Assembly (NCBI GenBank): GCA_011037195.1
Contig: JAAEAF010000406.1
Span: forward strand, 1-64,000
Source of the DNA: Triatoma infestans
Taxonomy: Eukaryota; Arthropoda; Insecta; Hemiptera; Reduviidae
DNA: 64,000 nt
Direction of reading: 5' to 3'
Numbering within the stretch: position 1 is the stretch's first letter; each line of letters begins with the position of its first letter. The notes beneath the pieces were generated by a model. The model ran no database searches. It was given only the letters and a program-made list of their open reading frames with translations, and was not told where the DNA came from. Shown piece by piece: positions 46,190 to 57,256 of the stretch. Both the position numbers and the translations under genes were made by a program.

Positions 46190-47029
46190 AGTATGTATCC
46201 CTAGTACACACACGCACACGCACACACACATATATATGGGTGTGTATATATATGTTTAAAATTAATAGGACTCCTTTACTTTGGATTCCATTATCTTAAC
46301 CCTACCATATTAATCTAGTCCAAATTTCCCTCATTTTTTTTTTTTTGCTGCATTGATAAATTGAAATCTATTGTAACAGACATTTCTCCACAATTTGTAA
46401 ATCCTTGTTAAGGCACCGGTAATTTATTTGGAAATAGATTGAATTTAATTAATTTTAAAGCACACAAAAAGGAAAATTAATTGAAAACTAATTTCTCAGT
46501 GCCAAACCCAGATGTACACCCATAGTTTTGCATAATATACCGTTTGTTTCCTGGATGGGTCAATCCCATTTTCCAGGTCAGATATTTTGAAATTATCTCT
46601 CTGGGTGTGTAGGCATTAGTGAAAAATACATTTTCTATGCTAATAGTATGTCAACTGGAGAGATAAACAAATGATTATTTTCTGTTACCCCAAACTGTAT
46701 ATTACCCCTAACTAAATCATTCCAGATGTGTAAGCTAAACAAATGGTTGAAGATAGAAATTCATTTTAACTAGAGAACTTTTTACATTCATATATATGAT
46801 TCATTTTCCATGCTTTTTCCTCTTACAAAAAAGTGCTGGATAGTAATTTCATTTGGATCTTAGGTGTTGAATATTTTTACTAAACAATTAATTGCTCTTC
46901 TTGGTGTCTTTAAACAGTGCCGCCGCTAGCAGGTGTGCATGCAGCAGCAAAGCACCTCACCAAGGGGGGCGGCCTTGACGCTACGATAATTAAAATTAAT
47001 TTTTACAATTAAATTTTAAAATAAATAAA
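46190..47029. other. unassigned DNA; short GC-rich patch
   Basis: CA/TA microsatellite at 46206-46250. A GC-rich 60-bp patch at about 46918-46980 (CAGTGCCGCCGCTAGC...) could be an element end, but no partner is seen. Confidence 0.4.
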
Positions 47030-47740
47030 AAAAAAAAATCTGATATAAAACACTCACACAACTTTCTCTTAATGCAATTTACACAATTATAAATAAATTA
47101 CAAATTTTTGTGCAAACTTATTAATTCTTTCTACGTGTTTTTATTATTCAACATTATAACTGTAGGAGAATCTACACTTAATAATCCAATTTGTTTGGAG
47201 CGATGTATAATCTTACCTCAACCAAAACCCCCTTAAATGAACTCTCCCAAGAAAAAAAGTTCCAAACAAAAGTGATAAGTCTCTCTGTATTTATAGTTTT
47301 ATATGAATGTAACGGCAAGAAAGAGAACGCAAGCCCGACCGAGAGAAAACAGACTCTCTCTAGTACTCTCTGACTTAAAACAGGCTAGAGTGGGGAACCT
47401 GTATATAAGCCAGTGAGAGATCTATATATCTATATATCAGATTCAACCATACATCGCATCGTGTCATATTATCCGTGTCATATCTCTACTCCCACCATTT
47501 TATTCTATAAAATCATTACAAGTCCAGTGCAGTTTGTGTAGACCTATAACTATATTATAACAGTGTCTTCATATCTCGTCTAATTAATCAATCCCAATTT
47601 CTCTCCTCATCAACTCCATTATAATGAAGTTTATCGAAATACATCGATTTTTTTTTTATGAAGATAATCGCAGAAAACTGAAAAAAAAAAAACGCACATC
47701 CGGATTTCTTCAAACACGGAAATAATATATATGCATAGAC
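47030..47740 (+). repeat. HER fragment split by solo LTR C2
   Basis: The left part starts AAAAATCTGATATAAAACACTC and ACTTTCTCTTAATGC; the right part (47629-47740) continues with TTTATCGAAATACATCG and ACGCACATCCGGATTTC. Diverged. Confidence 0.6.
47308..47623 (+). mobile_element. solo LTR, family C copy 2
   Basis: Starts TGTAACGGCAAG, ends CCATTATA, flanked by a perfect 5-bp TSD ATGAA (47303-47307 and 47624-47628). It shares GGCTAGAGTGGGGAAC, the TATA block GTATATAAGCCAGTG (about 47401-47415) and ATCGTGTCATAT with copy 1. The unusual TG...TA ends are the same in both copies. Confidence 0.8.
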
Positions 47741-48371
47741 TCTACAGTAACGTCGATGTGTTGAAAGGATAATAAGATTTATGAAAACGAAAACGATTAA
47801 TTTTATTTTGGCAATGAAAGGATTAGTAAAGCCGAAATGCTTAAAACTATAGTGATTAATATTACCTGCTTTTAATAAAATGTATTTCTTGAACTGTATA
47901 ACCAGATGTAGGCCACCACATTAACTTGAAAAGGTTATGTTAGTTACATACATTGTCACACGAAGAATTTATTGCTAGGCAACAAGTTTCTATGTATTAA
48001 AAAAAAAATGATACAATGTTAAGTATTATCTAGTGAATTATTTGTTTTAATTGTTGTGAGGGATGTTTCATTAAATCACTTAGTATAGGAAAATTAGTTT
48101 AAGGCCCTGATCCAATTCTATTATCGGCTCCGATAATATAATTGATTTATCATAAACATATTTTTCTAATATTTCAAAATAAAGGGTCCCAGTACCAAGA
48201 TTGCCGAAATAATAGCAAGAAACTGTACTTGCCCATGCTCTAATAGTTTTTTTTAATTGTTTCGCAGTCAGCCCTTGATGGACCAAGGCATGGTAAGGTC
48301 GCGATGTTTATTGGGATCACGATTCCCATTGTTGGCCTTTTTTGTTCTGCCTTTCGATGCAGGTGTCCTCA
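47741..48371. other. unassigned AT-rich DNA
   Basis: A small CTTGATGGACCAAGGCATG stretch near 48270; nothing recognised. Confidence 0.4.
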
Positions 48372-48540
48372 CGCGTTGGTCTAGTGGCTAGCGCACTCGT
48401 ACATGTACAGTCGTATTTATCAAATGTCGTAATTGATAAATTTTATAATTAGTATTCAATGAAATTCGTCGGGGTTTTTCGTGGAGAAAATCGTGAAAAC
48501 TGAAAAAAAGAACTGTTCAGTAAAAACGCATATTGAATAA
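48372..48540 (+). repeat. SINE B head scrap followed by HER scrap
   Basis: CACGCGTTGGTCTAGTGGCT (48372-48391) is the SINE B head start without a B box. From 48430 a HER segment follows (CAATGAAATTCGTCGG, AAAAACTGTTCAGTAAAA-like). Confidence 0.5.
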
Positions 48541-48765
48541 AACCTTGCTTTGGCGGCTGAAACTTAGTCCTGACATAATTAAGTACTCGAAAATTCAACA
48601 ATTCGATAGAAATTACAATAAGAAGTACTCCCTACACCTATTTAATACAGGTATTCCTTACATAGACCTTGGTAAGATCATAGTCGACATATAATTTTGA
48701 TTCTGTTCTTATTTATGAAGTATGCTGTCCTGACCTACCCGTTTTCTATTTATTTTTGGATTTAT

Positions 48766-48915
48766 TTCTTTATAGAAACTCCCCGTTTCTCCTGCAGATT
48801 AATTAATGTACTATTTCTTCTTAGATAGGGTAGATATTTAATCTGCCCGAAGGCTGTAGCTCTCTGAGCTAAGAAGTCTGCTTCTTGGTTTCCCCTGATG
48901 CTCATATGGAACACC
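48766..48915 (-). pseudogene. non-LTR RNase H end fragment
   Basis: The minus strand reads HMSIRGNQEADFLAQRATAF then GQIKYLPYLRRNSTL and runs to a stop. GNQEADFLA is the last catalytic block of retrotransposon RNase H. About 50 codons, no ends visible. Confidence 0.65.
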
Positions 48916-49230
48916 ATTATTAAAATATTTAATTTTAATTACTTTTCAATAAACGCTATTTATTATACATTAATATTTATTTTCTATTGTAATATAATAT
49001 TCATTCCTTTTTGTTACAATACATGTACACATATACTACCATAACCATATAACCTCCAGCATACATCAACCAGTGTGGTGTGTGACAGAAACATTAAGTT
49101 GAAGTCAACTCTCTATTTGAACTTGATAGCCTTACTCTGACGGTGATGAGAATCCGAAACATGCTACGACGGATAAAATCCCAGGTCCTAAATCATTGTT
49201 CCAATTTATATTTTTAGGACTCTCACTTAT

Positions 49231-49524
49231 TGTCTAGCGCCTAGCGCACTCGCCTTGCGTGCGAGGATTCAGGGTTCGATTCCCGGGAGGGCAAAGTTGG
49301 TGTTGACCCAGCAACTCAAATTATAGCAGCTAGCTGCATCGAACCCTAAAAACCCTATAGCGCAACGGCCCGTGAAGGGTCAAGGCTTGCCAGACGGCGA
49401 TTTGAATAGAGGGGCGTGAGGTAAGCAGCTATAGTTCCCACACCGTTTTGTTCCGGCCTTCTCTATCTAGGGCGCTACTAACTGTAGCTTCCCACTTTTT
49501 ATCACGATGCTGGGTCAACACCGT
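49231..49524. mobile_element. SINE B copy 2: plus-strand head joined to a minus-strand copy
   Basis: 49231-49318 is a plus-strand head (GCGCACTCGCCTTGCG, B box GGGTTCGATTCCC, GTTGGTGTTGACCCAGCA). 49341-49524 is the reverse complement of the body (GGCTTGCCAGACGGCGATTT ... GATGCTGGGTCAACACCG). The two share GGTGTTGACCCAGCA in opposite senses and so form a foldback. Confidence 0.7.
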
Positions 49525-49554
49525 GATTTTCTGTTATTATACATATAATAATTA

Positions 49555-50663
49555 ATAATAGGTCTATCATTTTTACTTGAAACATTTTTTGGGGAAAAAT
49601 TCATTTCAATGTTTTTCTGGGGAGCGGTAAATTAAGTCTTCCCTATAACATGCCAATTCCATCACTAAAACCGTCTATGAACTAATTATACGGTTTTCTA
49701 TCATCTGTCAACCTATTATGGAGAATTAAATATGGCAAAAATTGGAATTCAATGAAATTCGTTTACTTGGGAATTGTGCCTTCAAAGAATGTTTTTTTTA
49801 GCGATATTCTCAAAAACTGTGTCAATTATCATTACTTTCTCTTACTCCTAGTAAGAGGAAGTATTGTAATCGAGAAAAACCTTATTTTGTCAAAAATGGC
49901 TCCAACAATTTTCTTTAAACTTGATGCATCAACTACACATACAAAGATCTACAATTTTTATTTGTAACATTTCTCCGGAAAAATGCATTTAAGGGCAGTT
50001 TTGGGGGAGAGGTGGGGTTGTACTCTAAAGTGCTATTTCAGTTTTTATTATAGGTAGTGTTGCTGATCGACTCCCAGTCGGGTTATACGATCGCTTACGT
50101 CAACCAGCGAAGGTTGGTTAGAAGCTGCGTGTAAAAAAAAGCATTAACCGTCTGACTAAAGCGGGTAAAGTCATTGTATTGCAGCGGATACCGGACCATT
50201 GCGGAATTTATGGGAATGAGCAAGAAGCTGATCGTTTGGCTAAGGAGGGATCGAAAAAAAAAACAACCTGACCTAGCCGTTCCAATAAGAAATTTAAAGG
50301 CCCTAGTATCGTCGTCATTAAGGGATATATATGGCGCAATGAGTACAGAGAAAAGGAAGCTGGACGAAAGTGGGGGAAATTGGTGGAAACAAGCGACAGG
50401 ATTCCCGCCACTCTTCCGCGTTCGGTTGCGTTGCCTGCTTCCGTATGCTGACGGGCCACGATCTACTTCAGAAGCACCTTCACCATATAGGGACTGTTGG
50501 CACTCCCCTTTGCCCTTTGTGCGGCGGGGAAGACATAACAGGGGAGCATTTCTGCTCTGAACTAAAAGATGTTACATCATCTGTGCAATCTATTTTCGTG
50601 TATGATACACATTTATACTGGGCTGCCAGAAGGAGAATGGCCGAAAGACCAAAACTGATGGCA

Positions 50664-50701
<38 letters not shown>

Positions 50702-51262
50702 ATTATACAATTCTATCATCTAAATAATATTAATTTGTAATAGATATGTTGTTGAATTTCCAAGTTTGCAAATAAAACCTGATGACCGGAAGTGCGTTTT
50801 TACTAAAAAGTATTTTTTAATGTTCCGCTATTTTTCTAATATGGCTCGCAACAATTTTTCTTTAAACTATGAATGTGAACGACACATATAAAGAGCTACA
50901 ACTTTTATTTGAAACATTTCTCTGGGTAACCTCATTTAAGGGCACTTTTAGGGGAGGCGTGGGGGTTATATTTGCCTTTAAAGTGCTATCATAGTTGATA
51001 TTACAATTCTACCACCTAAACAAAATTAATTAGAAATAAATAGATTGCCAAAATTCTCGAGTTTCAAGAAAATTAGTAAACCGGAAGTGCCTTTTTAGCT
51101 GACCAGTTTTTTTTTTTTAATTTTTGTGATTTTCTTCCATAACAACATCGACGAATTTCTTTAAATTCGGTATACTAACAATAAAGTTTGTCAATATAAT
51201 TTTAAAAAAAATGGAGTAAGAGAAAGTTGTGTGAGTGTTTCTCAGGAGTTTTTTTTTTAAAT
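49555..51262 (-). repeat. HER copy (orientation B) with nested non-LTR insert
   Basis: A diverged left piece (49555-49815) is followed by a clear copy starting TACTTTCTCTTACTCCTAG and AGTAAGAGGAAG (49833-49862), ending GGAGTAAGAGAAAGTTGTG at about 51213-51231. It is interrupted by the insert at 50053-50698 exactly within the TTTATTA segment common to HER copies. The segment from the hairpin to the first module has a deletion. Confidence 0.75.
50053..50698 (+). mobile_element. young 5'-truncated non-LTR insert with poly(A) and 9-bp TSD
   Basis: TSD TTTATTATA at 50044-50052 and 50699-50707; a tail of about 32 A. The coding part is a broken RNase H (QRIPDHCGIYGNEQEADRLA in mixed frames at about 50180-50240) and the C-terminal zinc-knuckle region (50370-50669: LTGHDLLQKHLHHIGT, then PLCPLCGGEDITGEHFCSEL) ending at the tail. 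One frameshift separates them. Confidence 0.9.
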
Positions 51263-51499
51263 TAGAACATATATTAAACAATTTATAGATCTATCATTTT
51301 TTATTAGATTATTTTCCCCGAGAAAAAGGATTATAGAAGGGTTTTGTGAGCGCTGTGACCTTAGTCTTTTCTCTAAATTAAAATATCATTTCAGTTTATG
51401 TTACAGTGCATACCAACCATATAGTTATATTAAAGATGGTAAAATATGTAACAAAATGGTCGAGTTTTGCAGAAAGTTTGATAATTTGCTGGTTACAAT
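51263..51499. other. unassigned AT-rich DNA
   Basis: Nothing recognised. Confidence 0.4.
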
Positions 51500-51844
51500 A
51501 AAGTTTATGCTTAAGTTTATACTTTATTATTGTTTATAAAGTTTATTACTTTATGCTTAAGTTTATGTCCTAAATTTGCTATTCCTTGCTATAAAAACAA
51601 TATCCCAATAGCTAATGTTATTTGCGATATAGAATATGGTATTGATAAATTAGATATAAATGAACAAGATTCTGCTAGAGCAAAATTTGTTAATATTATC
51701 ACCAACCATTTACATAAATACCAAACCCATCAACATTCTACATCACATATCTCGTCCCCTAATGAAAGCCTCAAAATTATTCCTATCTCAAAATCCCAAC
51801 ATCATAATCCTGTGATCCGACAAAACCAAACAAACAGTGGCAAT

Positions 51845-52512
51845 TGTAATGGAATCGTTTGATGTGATTCCTGATGTAGTAGATGTCTTGAAGAGGGCGG
51901 AAGTTTGTTGAGAGATTTTGGAAGTTAGTGCATCGAATTCGGATTTTATAAAAATAAACTGTATTTTAACAATAATTTTAACGTATAAATGGTAACTAAT
52001 AACTAGCAAAATACTTAGGAATAAATAGAAGATAAATAAGTAATAAATTAGAATGATAAAATAAATGATCTAAGATGCACAACTCAAGGATAGTAAGTTT
52101 AAACAAAACTGTGTATAGTCGCGTAAACTGCTGCTCGTGTATATGGACGTGCTCGTATCGTCGTATAAGATATAACCCTGTCGTAATAGATAATGATCCT
52201 GTCGTTGTATATGATAGAGTTTATATATCGGTGTTGGCCATACTCACACCAAGACATCTGCCCTAGTGTGCGACCTTGTGCGACCTTCGTAGTTTGCTGA
52301 CCTTATTTAGGTCAGTGGCCAACCTTATCGGTGCTTGCTTTGATGTAAAGTATTGAAAAGGGCTTTGTTGTTTGTTTGGCCGGCATTGTCTTGAAGACGG
52401 CGGCCTGCTAGGTCGCTGGTTATAAATTGGTCTTTTATTACTGCCATCCTTTGTTAAGATAGCAGCTGGCTGGAACCACTTTGACATTGGTATGACTTTC
52501 CATGTCATTACA
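51845..52512 (+). mobile_element. solo LTR, family A copy 2, inside the Penelope ORF
   Basis: Starts TGTAATGGAATCGTTTGATG and ends CATGTCATTACA, with TSD CAAT (51841-51844 and 52513-52516). Removing it joins the Penelope frame at TNSGN / YRHEYDKK. Long stretches are nearly identical to copy A1, including CTCACACCAAGACATCTG. Confidence 0.85.
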
Positions 52513-53948
52513 CAATGTACAGACACGAATACGACAAAAAAATTCTTTCTCTAATTTCTGACTCAGAAACTTACATCAAACTTAATAAAGATCCTACAAA
52601 CTCGATTAAAACAACTACTAACAAACTAATTACAGACTTATACAGACAAAAATTAATTGATCTCATTACTAAAATTCGTCTCTCAAATTCCTCACCCACC
52701 CCACCAAAAAATCTATGGCTTAGTTAAGACATATAAAAACAATAATCCATTACGTCCAATAATTTTATTCATCAATGCGCCTACATATAACCTTTCAAAA
52801 TTCTTAACCGACATATTAAAACACATTTCTGATTACAGTTATAATATTAAAGATTCCTTTAAGTTAAAAGAAAAAGTAGATAACATAAAAATCCCCACCA
52901 ACTATGCCCTTATATCATTAGATGTTGCTTCCCTGTTTACAAATGTTCCATTGATGAAACGATAGAAATTATAAAAAGGAATTTTCATCTTTTAGAGAAT
53001 AAAACTAATATACCTCTTCAACAATTCATAACTCTGTTATCCCATTGCTGTAAATCAGTATATTTTCATTAATGAACACTTTTACCAACAAATCTTTGGT
53101 ACAGCCATGGGAAGTAGCCTACGACCTATTCTTGCGGATATCATCATGTCTGAATTAATTCAAAATTCTATTAAAAACTACCCTTTACAATTCCTTTTTT
53201 CTTCAAATATGTTAATGACTGTTTAACCGCTGTCCCTAAAGAACATATCCATACCAGCCTGAATCCTTTAATACATACCATTCCCGTTTACAATTTACAC
53301 ACGAAGTAGAAATAGATAATAAAATTAATTTTTTAGACATGACGATTATCCGTGAAGAAAATGGTTTTCTTATTACCAATTGGTTAATGAAATTCACACT
53401 TTCTGACAGATTCCTCCATTTCCTTTCCAATCATCCATATAACCACAAAATCAACTTTGTTAAATCCTTTACCAATCGTGTACTTCATCTTAGCCATCTC
53501 TGTTTCCATGATGAGAACAAGTTAAAATTATCTAAGATATTTAAAAATAATGGCTATCCTCTCCATATAGTACAAAATACATTATATCAACGATCCACAG
53601 ATAATATGATCAACCTGACTCCCTCTAGGCCATCACAGCAACTTCCAATATCCTATATCTCTAACCCATACATAGAAGGTCTATCAGAAAAAATAGCTAA
53701 AATTTTCAAGAAATATAACCTTTCCATTGCTCACAAAAACTCCAATCCTCTAAAAAAAACTCTATTCTAAACTAAAAGACCCCACTCCCACAACTTTATT
53801 ATCAGATATAACTTATAAAATAAATTGTTTACAATGCCCAGCTACATACATAGGACTAACATCTCAATGGAAGATTCTTCTCGACCGTTGCTTGTATGAA
53901 GGAAAAGGATTGTGAGTTTCGGTCTTTTTTTGAAAAAAATAAAAAAAT

Positions 53949-54000
53949 TTAAATTCTTGCCAACGTTTCGACAAATATATTGTCTTTTTCAAGGCATAAA
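53949..54000 (-). ncRNA. hammerhead-like motif, left arm of unit 2 (degenerate)
   Basis: Minus strand: GCCTTGAAAAAGACAATA, then TTTGTCGAAACGTTGGC. Stem II GACAA/TTGTC, GAAA and GTT are kept and stem I (GCC/GGC) is possible, but CUGANGA has decayed to TTGAAAA, so cleavage is unlikely. Confidence 0.3.
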
Positions 54001-54132
54001 AAATAAAAAAATAAAAACTATTAAATAATCTTTAAAACATATCAAACTTGAAAACTTCTGTATAATTTTGTAAATAAGTTTTCAAGTTTGATATGTTTTA
54101 AAGATTATTTAATAGTTTTTATTTTTTTATTT

Positions 54133-54184
54133 TTTATGCCTTGAAAAAGACAATATATTTGTCGAAACGTTGGCAAGAATTTAA
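54133..54184 (+). ncRNA. hammerhead-like motif, right arm of unit 2 (degenerate)
   Basis: Same sequence as the left arm, inverted. The loss of CUGANGA is shared by both arms, which suggests the arms were copied from one another after the change. Confidence 0.3.
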
Positions 54185-54908
54185 GTTTTTTTATTTTTTT
54201 TCAAAAAAAGACCGAAACTCACAATCCTTTTCCTTAACATCTCAATATTTAAAAAATAGTCTGTACCAACATAAATACGACTGTAAAACTAAAAAACCGA
54301 CTGACATGACTACAGCACTAACGAAACATTGCATACAATACAAACATGAATTTGACATGGAAAACACTAAAATTCTCTCCATCAACAATAATAATAAAAA
54401 AAGAAATATATTGGAAATGATTCATATTAAAAAAGATAAATTATCTACCAATTTTAGAACAGACACCAAAAACCTATCGCTCAGTTATAACAATCTCCTG
54501 GAATTTCCAAAACAACATACAGATTAAGACATGGTTTTCCCATCCGCTCTCTTAGCCCTTTATAAACCTTGACCCATCCAATGTCAGTAACACTTAGTGA
54601 TGGTGTGTCACAGGTTAAGCTAGAGTAATTACTACTGTAATTCAAACTGAAAATTTTTGTAAGTACATTTCCTAAGTTATTTCCATACTTTACTCTTGTA
54701 TATGCCACATATTGTCAAAGTTTTAATAGTTGTGATTTAGTTTAATATTGATCTGTTCTACAACAATAGTTTAAATAAATTTGAATGTGCTATATACCTA
54801 TATCATACATTTTATATAGTTTATTTAAAAAAAAAAAATTATTTTGAAAATATTTATTTTAAGTTCATATTTTATGTTGTTTCTATTTTTTTGATTTGTA
54901 TTAAAACC

Positions 54909-54961
54909 TTTGTACAGACCCTGAAGAAGGCAATAAATTTGCCGAAACGTCGGTAGAAATT
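54909..54961 (+). ncRNA. hammerhead-like motif at the Penelope 3' end
   Basis: ACC, CTGAAGA (54920-54926), A, stem II GGCAA/TTGCC, GAAA (54943-54946), C, GTC, GGT. The core CUGANGA, GAAA and GUC are complete, stem I opens with ACC/GGT, and stem II is five perfect pairs. The extra A before stem II and the zero-loop helix III are as in the other motifs. Position at the end of a Penelope-like element agrees with known hammerheads in this class. Confidence 0.5.
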
Positions 54962-55007
54962 TAAAAAGAGTTCTTTTGTATGACCGAACCTCAACATCCA
55001 ATTTACA

Positions 55008-55496
55008 ACATTCTAATTAATATTATTTAAATGTTAGAATTGTGAAATAAACTAAAAAGAGCACTTTAGAGGAAAAACCTAACCCCACCTCTCCCCAAAA
55101 AGTGCCCTTAAATGAATTTTTCTAGAGAAATGTTTTAAACAAAAGTTGTAGCTCTTTCGTATTTGTAAATGATATATCAATTTTAAAGAAAATCGTTGGA
55201 GCCATTTTTGAGAAAATCGCCAAAAAAATAATGTGAAAAACTTATTCAGTCAAGTGATACTTCCGGTTAAAGAATTTTGACACATAATTTGCTGTCGGTT
55301 CCCATGGTAATACCTAAATAGAATATCAAGCTTGAATTTTCTATGCTGTTCACTTACACACACTCACACAGACCATTTGCTAAAAACCACGTTTTTTTGG
55401 ACTCAGGGGACCTCAAAAAGGATATTTCCGGTGAGAACGCGAAAATTTGACACAATTACGATACTTCCTCTTACTATGAGTAAGAGAAAGTGAAAA
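55008..55496 (+). repeat. HER right part (orientation A)
   Basis: Starts at CATTCTAATTAATATTATTT, where the Penelope element cuts it, passes the C-rich block (55083) and ends with CTTCCTCTTACTATGAGTAAG. CA tract short. Confidence 0.8.
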
Positions 55497-56284
55497 TAAT
55501 ATTGTTATTAAGGTTATTAATAAAAATACCCAGTCCTTATTATTTTATTTCTCTTCTCCTGGGGAATTGAATTTTTTTCTTTTTCCATCTGCCTATGAGT
55601 TTGCACTTAGAACAGAAGGTGGGTTATATTTAATAAAAAAGGAATACTATTCATAACTTGAATAATGATATTAATTCAGCTATTCCACGAGGTTCATCCA
55701 AAAAATAAAAAAATAATATTCTAGTATAAGTCCATTAACTAAATTCATAGAGAGAAATCGAGGGCATATATTCAAGTTATGCTAGTTAAGTAACCGGCGT
55801 ACGACCATGGAATCATTAAATTAAAATTTATTATAATGAGATGTTTATATGGCAATGGCTCTGGCCATTACTGTATAAACAATTCATTATAATTTTAAGG
55901 CCTAACTATTTGAAAATCATTTTAAAATTTAATATATTTTTCTATTTGTGTAAGATTCAGTTCGTCATTAATCTTCTTAAATTTGATTACAAAATTAAAT
56001 TCACCGTGAAAAAGTTGAGGAATTTTTTGCGATATTAGCGCTGTCTCGAACATACGGATATCTTTTGAATCATTTAAAAATGAAGTATGTACACTAGTGT
56101 GCTCTGTGATCCAAATTCTTAACTTTGTTCAGATTTTACATCGGTGAAAAAAAAGTGGTATTAAAGGTGTGCGCTTTTAACATAGCACTATATTAAATCA
56201 AAGGAATATTTTCAACCAAATAAAAACTTTTTTGTGCACAATTTTGAAGTTAAGGGTAAATTTGATGAAAAAAACTGTATATCA
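55497..56284. other. unassigned AT-rich DNA
   Basis: Nothing recognised. Confidence 0.4.
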
Positions 56285-57256
56285 TTAAAAAAAATCTCAC
56301 AACTTTCTCTTACTCCAGTTCTCAAAATTATAATTGACAAATTTTATAGTTTGTGCACCAAATTTAATGAAATTCGTCGAAAACTGGAAAAAACTGTTCA
56401 GTAAAAGCGCATTTCCGGTTAACTAATTTTCTTGAAACGCGGTATTTTGGCCATCTATTTATTTCTAATAAAGTTTGTTTGAATAATAGAATTGTAAAAT
56501 CAACTATGATAGCACTTTAGAGGAAGCACCCCCTCCCCTAAAAGTGCCCTTAAATGAATTTTCCCCGAGAAATGTTTTAAATAAAAGTTGTAGATCTTTG
56601 TATGTGTAGTTTATATAGGAAGTTTCAAGAAAATCGTTGCGACCACTTTTGAGAAAATCGCAAAAAAGTGAAAAAATTATTTACTAAAGTGGTGAAGCAA
56701 ACGCACTTTCGGTTATCCGATTTGTTTCAAACTCGGAATTTCAACAACATATTTAATTCTTATTAACATTATTTAGATGACAGAATTGTCCAATAAACTA
56801 AAATAGCACTTTAGATGAAAACCTACCCCCACCTCTCCCCGAAAAGTACTCTTAAATGTATTTTCCCAGAGCAATGTTTCATATAAAAAGTATAGATCTT
56901 TGTATGAGTAATTGATATATCAAGTTTAAAGAAAACGGAGCCATTTTTGAGAAAATCGCAAAAATGTAAAACAAAAACTAGTAAAGTGGTACTTCCGGTT
57001 GAGGAATTTTGACAGATAACGTACTGTCAGATCCCATGGTGATACCTAAACGGAATATCAAGTTTCAACTTTCTACGTTTTTTCGTTTTTGAGCTATGCT
57101 ATTCACATACATACACACACAGAGACCATTTGCTAAAAACCACTTTTTTGGATTCAGGGGACCTCATAACGGATATTTCCGGTGAAAACTCGATATCGAA
57201 AATTTGACACGATTACAATATTTCCTCTTCTTACTAGGAGTAAGAAAAAGTAAAAA
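56285..57256 (+). repeat. HER complete copy (orientation A)
   Basis: From AAAAAAATCTCACAACTTTC (a small deletion removed the GTGTGAAACAC hairpin) to CTTCCTC..TTACTAGGAGTAAG. Two modules and two C-rich blocks; CA tract of a few units. Confidence 0.85.

Larger units (their letters stand above)
53869..54234. mobile_element. Penelope-derived inverted-repeat unit, copy 2
   Basis: Inserted in the GIY-YIG region with a 12-bp TSD TAACATCTCAAT (53857-53868 and 54235-54246). It begins with the unique end GGAAGATTCTTCTCGACCG, then a near-perfect inverted repeat, arms about 53903-54062 and 54075-54233. Each arm has the outer block GGTCTTTTTTTG, a hammerhead-like motif and the inner block ACATATCAAACTTGAAAAC. 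Removing the unit restores YIGLTSQYLKNSLY, so the boundaries are exact. Confidence 0.85.
51530..54527 (+). pseudogene. Penelope-like RT with GIY-YIG endonuclease, broken
   Basis: Order: N-terminal LSLCPKFAIP and GIDKLDINEQDSARAKFVNI; after the LTR, YRHEYDKKI and YIKLNKDPT; RT fingers YGLVKTYKNNNPLRPI and NAPTYNLSKFL; motif A SLDVASLFTNVP; motif B GTAMGSSLRPILADI; motif C KYVNDCL, where the usual YVDD has become YVND and the catalytic aspartate is lost; then INFLDMTI. The endonuclease part is INCLQCPATYIGLTSQ (GIY-YIG), and after inverted-repeat unit 2, YLKNSLYQHKYDCK, ALTKHCIQYKHEFDM and NILEMIHIKK. Several frameshifts (near 52700 and 52960) confirm inactivity. RT order with a C-terminal GIY-YIG is unique to Penelope-like elements. 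Confidence 0.9.
51500..55005 (+). mobile_element. Penelope-like retroelement, interrupted by two insertions
   Basis: Coding remains run from LSLCPKFAIP (51551) through reverse transcriptase to a GIY-YIG endonuclease, followed by a non-coding 3' part with a hammerhead-like motif at 54909-54961 and the end GACCGAACCTCAACATCC (about 54981-54998). Nested in it are solo LTR A2 (51845-52512) and inverted-repeat unit 2 (53869-54234). The left boundary is approximate; a repeated TTTATGCTTAAGTTTAT (about 51506 and 51550) lies at it. The element abuts a HER copy on the right. Confidence 0.8.
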
